In this document: piece by piece, positions 58,601 to 64,000 of the stretch
Numbering within the stretch: position 1 is the stretch's first letter
How the letters are laid out: each line of letters starts with the position of its first letter
NCBI RefSeq assembly: GCF_905220415.1
Contig: NC_059556.1
Coordinates: 1,624,501-1,688,500, forward strand
Length of the DNA: 64,000 bases
Source: Colias croceus
Lineage: Eukaryota > Arthropoda > Insecta > Lepidoptera > Pieridae
Reading direction: 5' to 3'
The notes under the pieces: generated by a model
What the model saw: the letters and a program-made list of their open reading frames with translations, nothing else
Told to the model about the DNA's origin: nothing
The model's database searches: none
Position numbers and translations under genes: made by a program

Positions 58601-59598
58601 GTTAGACCAAAAAAATGCGCACAGATTTTGTTTGTAGTGTCTCCTCCATGCGTAGTAATATTATCTCAATGAAAATTACCTGTTTAGTACACTTAAACTT
58701 GAAGGGAGGTCCCTCAAACACGGCGAGCGTGTTATCCTCCGAAGCCGTGACGATACGGAACGGCCGAGCCGGTCTGAAGTCAACCGAATTGATAGCTTTC
58801 GACTGCCCACTGATCTCTCCCACTGATGTACCAGTCTCTGACATGAACACGTGGCCGAATCTGCAAGTTTTATAGGTGACTTTATACTTGTATGGAAAAA
58901 GTAAAAAAAAAATGACGAGACAAGGTACCACAATAAATAGACAAACAGAAGAAACTACAGTAGAAAAGAGAGAGTAGCCGAGCATTCGTGTCAGAAGTGA
59001 ACTTCTTTGGCAAGATTGATACCAAAAATCGTCGCCTTACTCCATTACGTGACAGTATTGCCATGACGTGACCTTGAAATTTTACTCTCATCGAGCCTAA
59101 AGAAGATTCAATTCAAAAACTTGAATAAAAAGAAAGAAATAAACGAAAAATAACAATGTAACGATTGATCTATCATCGTTCTTAGTGGTACTCATTATAA
59201 TTCATCAATGTGATGAGTACCGCAAAACAGAGCGAAAAACAACGCAATGCACCATGTCTTTACATGATTAACCGAATTTGTATGTATATTTGTTTATTTT
59301 TAGAAAAAAACTATTAGGATATCTTTCGTGCATCACTACTGACATGGCAACTCATTTGAAAAAACTTGATAACTACCTATTCATCTTTCTTCACCTCTAA
59401 ACCATTTAACACAACATACTCTATGGAATTCCTCCATCATCCATACATACCTTTCCCTGCCCTCGCCAACAACCACCATCCTCTGGTTATCCGAACTCCA
59501 GGCGATGTCCTTAATGGGCCCTCCGATCGGCTGGAACTCATTCTTGAGGATGTGCTCTTTGTTAACTGTGTCCCAAATTCGCACTTTGCCGGACACAT
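49521..59598 (-). CDS. flr: Actin-interacting protein 1 (AIP1/WDR1/flare), 5'-truncated by window edge
   Basis: Eleven exons on the minus strand: 59451-59598, 58680-58860, 57648-57767, 56817-56981, 55594-55801, 54946-55074, 54076-54182, 52915-53017, 52103-52272, 51130-51280 and 49521-49630. All junctions have GT...AG sites and consistent phases, giving about 530 residues. The family is about 605 residues long; the ~75 N-terminal residues lie beyond 64000. Recognised stretches: VRIWDTVNKEHILKNEF, AINSVDFRPARPFRIVTASE, GVYGISWSPDGKQLLSCSGD, ITGHNKPITCL and WSPDGNRVVSGSLDTTLIVW. AIP1 is a double seven-blade WD40 propeller that binds cofilin-decorated actin and promotes filament severing and disassembly in the cytoplasm. 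The introns carry many repeats, including a P-like MITE at a donor and repeated exon ends. Confidence 0.97.
49853..50189. mobile_element. TIR element in the last AIP1 intron
   Basis: A 337-bp element with 79-bp terminal inverted repeats (49853-49931, 50111-50189) starting CAGGGTTACTTGTAAAACAC, with only about one mismatch between the arms. Flanks are TATA and TGTA, a possible imperfect 4-bp duplication. Non-autonomous; superfamily uncertain. The near-identical arms suggest youth or gene conversion. Confidence 0.8.
50280..50500 (-). mobile_element. Helitron-like family A, diverged
   Basis: Reverse copy: 'agctgtatcccgcggttata' to 'caaactcatcagctttat', interrupted by an AT-rich insertion near 50335-50370. 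It abuts the hybrid copy that follows. Confidence 0.5.
50501..50697 (+). mobile_element. Hybrid Helitron-like element (B2 5' end, A 3' end)
   Basis: Starts A|TCTACACTAATATTATAAAG, 'ttgattgtaatgaataggc' and 'tacattatccacgagtaata' as in the B2 copies at 22344 and 56190, then switches to 'cacgctaagaccaacaggag' and 'ggtgaaaccgcgaggcgtag' as in family A, and ends CTAG|T. Confidence 0.65.
50740..50916 (-). mobile_element. Helitron-like family A copy
   Basis: Reverse copy, lacking the CTAG end, from 'acccctgttggtcgtagcg' to 'ttttataatattagtatag'. Confidence 0.55.
50933..51113 (+). mobile_element. Helitron-like family C, near complete
   Basis: 'ataaagtcgctgtctcctgt' to 'gccgcgggcggtaagCTAGT'. It ends 16 bp from the donor side of the AIP1 exon at 51130. 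Confidence 0.6.
51130..51280 (-). CDS. flr: AIP1 exon (LAHNKEWGFH...)
   Basis: Acceptor TTTTCAG|CT; 50 codons plus one base; donor AGA|GTGAGT. It contains the WD repeat SPDGNRVVSGSLDTTLIVWS. Confidence 0.95.
51314..51481 (-). mobile_element. Helitron-like family B variant
   Basis: ACTAGTGGTTCGCCCCGGCT to 'gacacgagatttatatatat'; sister of 33758-33964. Confidence 0.55.
51499..51752. mobile_element. MITE with CCGACTTCAAA ends
   Basis: Inverted ends AACCGACTTCAAA (51501) and TTTGAAGTCGGTT (about 51733-51746), about 250 bp. A partial copy with the same left end plus 'aaaggaggaggtacagac' lies at about 43226-43320. Non-coding. Confidence 0.65.
51929..52051 (-). repeat. Two decayed copies of an AIP1 exon end in the downstream intron
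   Basis: The segment 'aaccttatactc ... tagagtatcaattt' across the exon 3' boundary (52097-52135) recurs at 52003-52043 and 51931-51973. The nearer copy retains the GAGTATAAG|GTTGG splice donor; the farther one has lost the GT. Confidence 0.75.
52103..52272 (-). CDS. flr: AIP1 exon (DDSKVHIYTL...)
   Basis: Acceptor CGCAG|GT, donor AAG|GTTGGT, phase 1 in and 0 out. It encodes LGAISDARYSPDCKYLVACD. The last ~40 bases are repeated twice in the following intron. Confidence 0.95.
52636..52832 (-). mobile_element. Helitron-like family A, near complete
   Basis: ACTAGCTGCTCCGCGCGGTT to 'ttataatattagtatagat', about 83 bp from the AIP1 exon at 52915. Confidence 0.6.
52915..53017 (-). CDS. flr: AIP1 exon (LIILSGGVKRGS...)
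   Basis: Acceptor TTCCAG|CT, donor GGAG|GTCAGT, phase 0 in and 1 out. It encodes YEPSCVTINHQNKDVAVG. Confidence 0.95.
53078..53248 (+). repeat. SINE-like family D copy in AIP1 intron
   Basis: 'ttaagctattgcatagcttc' to 'cacacgtcttttttt'; antisense to AIP1, 61 bp from an exon. Confidence 0.65.
53252..53505 (+). repeat. tRNA-derived SINE
   Basis: A-box-like 'ggttggcttggttggtgg' and B box 'gagggttcgattcccacc', then a body ending 'aagcgaaagcttagtaaggg' and 'cgtgccgtgtgtgaaatatt'. It lies immediately after a family D element. Confidence 0.7.
54076..54182 (-). CDS. flr: AIP1 exon (EAPSYTEQSV...)
   Basis: Acceptor TTTTAG|GA, donor GAG|GTATTT. It encodes AMDQLLDDDITIVATVKE, a loop and strand between propeller blades. 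Confidence 0.93.
54647..54818 (+). repeat. SINE-like family D copy in AIP1 intron
   Basis: Same repeat as 53078-53248 with a small deletion; 128 bp from the AIP1 exon at 54946. A short 'ttcgttcgattcccggtg' SINE remnant follows at about 54828. Confidence 0.65.
54946..55074 (-). CDS. flr: AIP1 exon (VGGKVTGTGHGN...)
   Basis: Acceptor CCCCAG|GT, donor GAAG|GTGTGT, phase 1 to 1. It encodes VNGMRLSKNGALLTCGIDDS, a WD repeat. Confidence 0.95.
55110..55268 (+). mobile_element. MITE of the GAAGTGAAACTTC family
   Basis: It begins with GTGTGTGCCGAGCACACGTG and contains 'aaaatcgccttactccatga' and 'ctctcaacgcgccttaagaa'; the first end is broken by an A run. In AIP1 intron. Confidence 0.5.
55398..55500 (-). 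repeat. Decayed copy of AIP1 exon end inside the next intron
   Basis: In frame with the upstream exon it reads GKFLYVSYYGAVLHWNVVSG against the real RKRLYTASHDGAVAHWDVSS; spacing from the original about 179 bp. It has its own acceptor-like TCTTGTCTCTGCAG|GG and donor-like CTG|GTAAGT. Using both would make a 58-nt exon, which shifts the frame. Confidence 0.7.
55594..55801 (-). CDS. flr: AIP1 exon (VSCLWQGKHLL...)
   Basis: Acceptor TTTCAG|GT, donor CCG|GTGAGT, phase 0 to 1. It encodes LSVSLSGDINYLDIDNPE and LYTASHDGAVAHWDVSSG. The intron frame stays open for about 350 nt past the donor and holds a decayed copy of the exon end. Confidence 0.96.
55852..56089 (+). mobile_element. Helitron-like family B, near complete
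   Basis: A|TCCATACTAATATTATAAATGC, a GTCT microsatellite, to CTAG|T at 56085-56089. About 50 bp from the acceptor side of the AIP1 exon at 55801. Confidence 0.6.
56190..56406 (-). mobile_element. Helitron-like family B2 copy
   Basis: Reverse copy, 'tagctttccgccggcggctc' to 'ttataatattagtgtagat', very similar to 22344-22569. Confidence 0.6.
56618..56780 (+). repeat. SINE-like family D copy in AIP1 intron
   Basis: Same repeat, with 'agctattggatagcttc' and a shortened centre; its T tract ends 36 bp from the donor side of the AIP1 exon at 56817. Confidence 0.65.
56817..56981 (-). CDS. flr: AIP1 exon (IGSPAHKGGVYG...)
   Basis: Acceptor TTTGTAG|AT, donor CAG|GTGAGA, 55 codons, phase 0. WD repeat SWSPDGKQLLSCSGDKTCAI. 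Confidence 0.96.
57648..57767 (-). CDS. flr: AIP1 exon (EHTRFAQAVRYS...)
   Basis: Acceptor TTACAG|GA, donor GAG|GTGAGA, 40 codons, phase 0. WD repeat SPDGKLFASAGFDGKIFLFD. Confidence 0.96.
57870..58035 (+). mobile_element. Helitron-like fragment (CCCCGGC subtype)
   Basis: 'aaaatgtgttggtaagtgca', 'aagtacgaggatggttctta' and 'gggcgaagccggggcggacc', ending CTTGT. Confidence 0.5.
58379..58671 (+). mobile_element. P-element-like MITE with THAP-like exon, copy 2 (in AIP1 intron)
   Basis: A 293-bp sister of 35518-35807, ends CATTGAG...CTCAATG, with a perfect 8-bp duplication AAAATTAC (58371-58378 and 58672-58679). The embedded frame from ATG at about 58498 reads MPSCVLQYCTNNTEKFKGIT, then a GTAAGT donor. 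Orientation of the THAP frame is opposite to AIP1. The insertion sits directly at the AIP1 splice donor. Confidence 0.8.
58680..58860 (-). CDS. flr: AIP1 exon (FGHVFMSETGTS...)
   Basis: Acceptor TTGCAG|AT, donor CAG|GTAATTTT. It encodes SVGEISGQSKAINSVDFRPA and VTASEDNTLAVFEGPPFKF. The first eight intron bases are one copy of the MITE target duplication. Confidence 0.96.
58966..59128 (+). mobile_element. MITE of the GAAGTGAAACTTC family
   Basis: 'cgtgtcagaagtgaacttct', 'cgtcgccttactccattacg', 'ttttactctcatcgagccta' and 'aaagaagattcaattcaaaa'. In AIP1 intron. Confidence 0.5.
59451..59598 (-). CDS. flr: AIP1 exon, first one visible in window
   Basis: Acceptor CTTACAG|AT, donor AAAG|GTATGT, phase 1 in and 2 out. 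It encodes VSGKVRIWDTVNKEHILKNE and DIAWSSDNQRMVVVGEGR. The upstream exons are not found before 64000. Confidence 0.96.
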
Positions 59599-59975
59599 CT
59601 GTAAGCATTTTCATGTAGTTTTTAATTGTATTCTATGTATTATTCTTAGTGATTGGATCGAGGTTCTGAGTAACATGATATAAAGTATTAGATATATATA
59701 TATTTTCTATGTGCAAGGCAATCATACCATTATTTAAAATATTTTTTTTTTTAATAGGCTGAATTAAGTAGATAGTTGTACCAAGGACTAAATACTTTAT
59801 AGTCCGTATATTTTATATGCAAAAAAATCGTTAAATGTGAATTAGATTATTCCTAAAGAATGAATTGATCAGCAAATAAAGAAACAATATCGGCATTGAT
59901 AACATCATATATCATTAGTACAACACAAAGCAAGACATTCTTCTGTACAAAAACTTTAAATATCCACACATCTTC

Positions 59976-60132
59976 TATATAATAAAAATGAATGTGTTGG
60001 TAAGCACAAATCTCAAGAACGGCTGAACCGATTTCGTTATTTCTTTTTTTATAATATTCCTTAAAGTACGAGGATGGCTCTCAGAGAAAACGTAAACATG
60101 TACCACGTTTGAAGCCGGGGCGGACCGCTAGT
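59976..60132 (+). mobile_element. Helitron-like fragment (CCCCGGC subtype)
   Basis: 'aatgtgttggtaagcacaaa' to 'gccggggcggaccgCTAGT'. Confidence 0.5.
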
Positions 60133-60630
60133 TATTTATAAAGCTTCCACTACAATTAACATCAAAATAGAGACTATCAAAAAAGCTCTTATCTCTAAAA
60201 TCATCAACTATTCACAGTATGTTAGAATTACACTATCTATCAGTTGTTATGTAAATGTATTTGAAAATGTTTGGACGGGAAGATCGCCAGACTAGATAAA
60301 TTAATCGCTTCCACAATCAAATCAAATGAATACTAATTTCTGTATTTCCTACAAACTACATGGCTTGAATTTTTTTTACGCTACAATGCGAAAGAGATGC
60401 ACATCCCTGGTGCGCCGTGTGTATAGCGAGTCGGCTCGACTGCTGGTATATAAACCACTGCTGCAGACTGTCTGATTCCTTGATAGCTTTGTAGCGGTGG
60501 AGTGCATTTCTAGCAGTCATAATAAATTGTATTTTTACTAACATAATTTTTAAGTTATTAATTGTTACTAACAAAATGAGTCCTGGTTACTTGAATAAAT
60601 GAATGAATTATTATTATAAATATTTTCAAT

Positions 60631-60816
60631 ACTAGCTGTGCTCCGCGGTTTTACCCGCAGTGCTCTGCTCCTGTTGGTCTTAGCGAGATATATAGCCTTC
60701 CTCGATAAATGGGCTATCTATAATCTAACACCGAAAGAATTTCTCAAATCGGACCAGCAGTTCCTGAGATAAGCGCGTTCAAACAAACTCTTCAGCTTTA
60801 TAATATTAGTATAGAT
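60631..60816 (-). mobile_element. Helitron-like family A, near complete
   Basis: ACTAGCTGTGCTCCGCGGTT to 'ttataatattagtatagat'. Confidence 0.6.
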
Positions 60817-61078
60817 TGACATTATAAAGAAGAAATAGTATAGTTTTTGCATGTTTGTATGTTTGAACCCGGTATAAACAATGAATAATAAAAATATAAA
60901 CGCCGGAAATGAAAAAAGTTATGTAGAAAATTCATGAGGCGGTACGAACATTCGCAAGCCAACTCTTGAATAACAGTAGTAGTCATCAAATAAATGTGTT
61001 ATTGTATTGCTCACACATTGTAAATTGTACTGATTCTTTGCATTCTTAGGGGGGTACCATGTCTATAAGCATTATTTA

Positions 61079-61295
61079 CTAGCTGTGCCGCGCGGTTTCA
61101 CCCGCATTGCTCCGCTCCTGTTGGTCTTAGGGTGATGATATTATATAGCCTATAGGCCTTCCTCGATAAATAGGCTATCTAACACCGAAATAATTTTTCA
61201 AATCGGACGAGTAGTTCCTGAGATTAGCGCGTTCAAACAGACAAACGAACAAACTCTTCAGCAGTATAATATAAAATAGTATAGGTAGTATAGAT
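61079..61295 (-). mobile_element. Helitron-like family A, near complete
   Basis: ACTAGCTGTGCCGCGCGGTT to 'gtataggtagtatagatt'. Confidence 0.6.
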
Positions 61296-61321
61296 TAGAC
61301 TTCTAGAAACATTCATCATTC

Positions 61322-61404
61322 ATTTATCGAGGAAGGCTTTTATTTTCACGCTAAGACCAACAGGAGCGGAGCACTACAGGTGAAACCGCGCGGCACAGCT
61401 AGTC
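61322..61404 (+). mobile_element. Helitron-like family A, 3' fragment
   Basis: 'catttatcgaggaaggctt' to 'ccgcgcggcacagCTAGT', facing the preceding copy and forming an inverted pair with it. Confidence 0.5.
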
Positions 61405-62905
61405 CTACATAATTTCTCACTTTAATCAATATTTACCTTAAAAACAATTACAACCAACAATACTAACGATACTATTTTATCTAAAGTATTACACCATGAT
61501 AACAAGAAAGGCGTGGAGGCGCCGCGGCCGATTACAAAAATTACAAGAAGTTTATCTTAGATAATAACGCTGTAATCAAAATTCAGTTTAATAAGCGAGC
61601 ATTATTTTTATAACACGTTACGGTCACGGTCAGTCGCTCACGACGTACTAAAAATAACATTGGTGTAATGACTGAGGCGCTTTCCGAGTGCCGACAGTAA
61701 TCTACGGTTATCGACGGCTTTTGTCATGGAAACCTTCCGAAATACATCTACATGGAGTAGCGGTTAATCCTATGGGCATACAAAGCATCTACATATTTCA
61801 TAATATTCTTAATATGATTTATAGTCCTTCACATCTAAAAAGAATCCCTTCAAATTACTTTGGTACCATTAGTTACGGCTAATACAAATAAAGTACATAA
61901 TATATTTTAATCTATGATTTTGATCGATGTTTGAGTCAAGAGTCCGTTCGTGTGGACTTTTCAATGCAGAAATTTTACGCACGCAATGTTAATGCAAAAA
62001 CTTTATAATTTACAACACTGTTTGTTTTTAAATCGTTCTGATATATATTTAGATTAAGCTCACTAGTCGACTCAGCCCGCGGATTTACGTGGTAGGTACC
62101 GAAATAAAAAAAATCGACAACCTGCCAACATTTTATTTCCAGACGTAAAAATCTCAACCACATCGATTCAGCAGTAAATGAGATTCAACAAACATCCAAG
62201 AAACTTATCTTTAGCATGATAATTTATCACTTACATTCTTCTGTAATAATAAAACCTAACTTTATTCTATAAAAAATGAGTAGGTAGGTACGTACAGTTG
62301 CTTGTGATAAAAAAAAGTTGCTGAAAAAATAACACAAAATGTTTACTCTACATATTTCACTGTTCCATTTACACTGAGCCGATCATATCCGGTTAATATG
62401 GAACCCACAAACCACAGTGATGTGTCATGTGATATCCGGAAAGGTGACCAATTCAGATCAATTGTTTAAAATTATGATGAACTCTATTGTCAACAACATA
62501 AGGTACAGAACCGTACTGAAATATATTTTGGAAATGTGACGTCATTTTTGCCAGTGGTGGGGTCAATGTCCTTAAAAGCCGTTGAGGAAGCAAAATAACA
62601 AGATCAGCATTAAAAAATATTGCGAAAAGAAATCCCAATTAATTTAAATAATATGCCGATGCACTTATCAAATAAGCACCGAAGAATTGAAATCCGTATT
62701 CGCTTAACTTTTAATATGATTATATGGCACTAATTTACGTTTTTTAGATTATTAATACCGTTTTTTGTGCATTGAATCTTGCACCATTGTTGCAAGTCAA
62801 TTGCTTTATAAACAATTGAACGAAAGAAATGATACTTAACCAACTTTCACTTGAACAAGCTATGTTTGGCTAATAAACGTAATTTGTAAATTACTATAAA
62901 GTATA

Positions 62906-63039
62906 GAGCCCGGCAAACTTTTTGGGCCAAAAAGTAGCGTGGTGGGGGAAGCTTGCGCATATAAAAATGTACCTACTAAAACTTGGTGCGCAAACTTCCT
63001 CCACTACGCTACTTTTTGGCCAAGAAAGTTTCCGGGCGC
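62906..63039. mobile_element. Snap-back MITE with TATA duplication
   Basis: A 134-bp near-palindrome: arms start GAGCCCGGCAAACTTT and end AAAGTTTCCGGGCGC, both containing the AAAAAGTAGCGT segment. Flanked by TATA on both sides (62902-62905, 63040-63043). Non-coding. Confidence 0.7.
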
Positions 63040-64000
63040 TATAACTGTCTTCTCTTCGACTTTCCGAACCGATGCTTGATGTTAAAAGTATGTTATGATG
63101 CTTCAAAAGTGCTTCTAGAAGAAGTCTATTTCAATACATAAATGTTTGTTTGAGTTTGTGTATTCTTACAGAGTAAGCAAAACCAGAGCAAGAGAACATT
63201 TTATAAAAGAAAATACACATAGCCTTAATAACCTCCATATTGTCTATTATCATTTTCTCTTCATTGTGAGAATGTATTTACATTTTCCCTTGTCTTGATG
63301 TGATGTAGATATTGCAATAACTAAAGCGATGTTTTCTCTAGACGGGTTTTTGCTATGTTTTGTAATAAATATTCGTCTCCAATTCATTTAGTTACTCTAG
63401 ACACTTGTGGTAAGGATAGGTATATTAGCAAAAACATATTTAAGTATCTTGCTTCAGTAAGTTTTTTGACACTTTACTGTTGGCAGAGATATTTTCTTTT
63501 CACTCTACTTTCTGGTGATATATTAGTTAGAATGTGTCGAGTAATTTCCTATACTTGTTGGATAGTCGAATGATTACATAGCAGCTATGTACCTATGAAG
63601 TCGGCATCCTCGCGTAATCTTAGGGTAAGGGTAAAAGTGAATAGGCTCTTTCTAGGCAGGCATGCTCATTCATAGACTGCATCACTACTTACCATCAGGT
63701 AGGATGCAGTCAAATGCCTGGCTATCTTTAATTAAAAAAAAAAAAAAATCTTAGTGGATTTTGCTTAGCTCCTTGTAGACAGTTTTAGTTCAGTTTGCCA
63801 AAGTACATTTTCGGCATAACACAAAATATCGAGGTTTGTTAACAGACGACGCGGTTTGTGTACGGCAAATCGCACATATTTAGTTAGTTACAGAAAAAAA
63901 ACAAAGGTATAAAACATGGTCTATCCAAATAGAATCGCCTGCACATAAACATGTTAGGGATCCACGCTCCAGTTGGCTGAACTCCAAGCTACATCGCCTA

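Larger units (their letters stand above)
59599..64000. other. 5' intron region of AIP1 with repeats
   Basis: No further AIP1 exon was found between the exon at 59451 and the window end, so this is probably one large intron. Apart from the listed Helitron-like and foldback elements I see a TCTAGAAGAAGTC-type repeat near 63100-63160 and a LINE- or SINE-like tail (about 63613-63750) with a poly-A run. Confidence 0.5.

Noticed and set aside
63960..64000. Segment at the window edge whose reverse reads GDVAWSSANW, resembling DIAWSSDNQ of AIP1
   Set aside because: Runs into a stop soon after and fits no splice context; could be an upstream echo or a transposon fragment, but the edge prevents a decision.
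1..64000. CRISPR array or bacterial operon signals
   Set aside because: No regularly spaced direct repeats with unique spacers; split genes, SINEs and retroelements show nuclear animal DNA.

Overview
The window is AT-rich eukaryotic DNA that looks lepidopteran (moth or butterfly). Protein genes are split into many short exons. Introns and intergenic DNA are crowded with small repeats that fit Lep1-type non-autonomous Helitron-like elements (TC...CTAG ends, a GC-rich hairpin close to the 3' end), plus tRNA-derived SINEs and palindromic MITEs. The species cannot be told from the sequence alone.

Layout. 1-5385: gene-free, repeats only. 5386-12800: one complete errantivirus-like (Ty3/gypsy, 17.6/TED-like) retrovirus-type element on the minus strand, with identical 247-bp LTRs, a TACC target duplication, a tRNA-Ser primer-binding site, a polypurine tract, intact gag and pol, and an env broken by one in-frame stop. 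12801-39800: about 27 kb with no gene I can support, filled with Helitron-like, SINE, LINE-tail and foldback fragments. 39849-40965: a probable small two-exon gene on the minus strand, family unknown. 41690-46042: a five-exon plus-strand gene for a BTB-domain, two-finger C2H2 protein, divergent from the small gene, with a probable GC-AG last intron. 46043-49520: repeats, including a duplicated piece of the last BTB-zinc-finger exon and a PIF/Harbinger-like MITE. 49521-59598: eleven minus-strand exons of the WD40 actin regulator AIP1 (Drosophila flare, vertebrate WDR1), about 530 residues through the stop codon; the first ~75 residues lie beyond the right edge. 59599-64000: intron of that gene with more repeats.

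How they relate. The three cellular genes do not form an operon or an evident pathway. AIP1 acts with cofilin in actin-filament disassembly. The BTB-zinc-finger protein is a probable transcription factor and may share a bidirectional promoter region with the small gene. The retroelement is an independent recent insertion.

Most notable: (1) a 293-bp P-element-like MITE carrying a THAP-like first exon is inserted exactly at a splice donor of AIP1, and its 8-bp target duplication is the donor sequence itself; a sister copy lies at 35.5 kb. (2) Ends of exons are repeated as decayed copies just downstream in two AIP1 introns and after the last BTB-zinc-finger exon. (3) The young, nearly intact errantivirus-like provirus.
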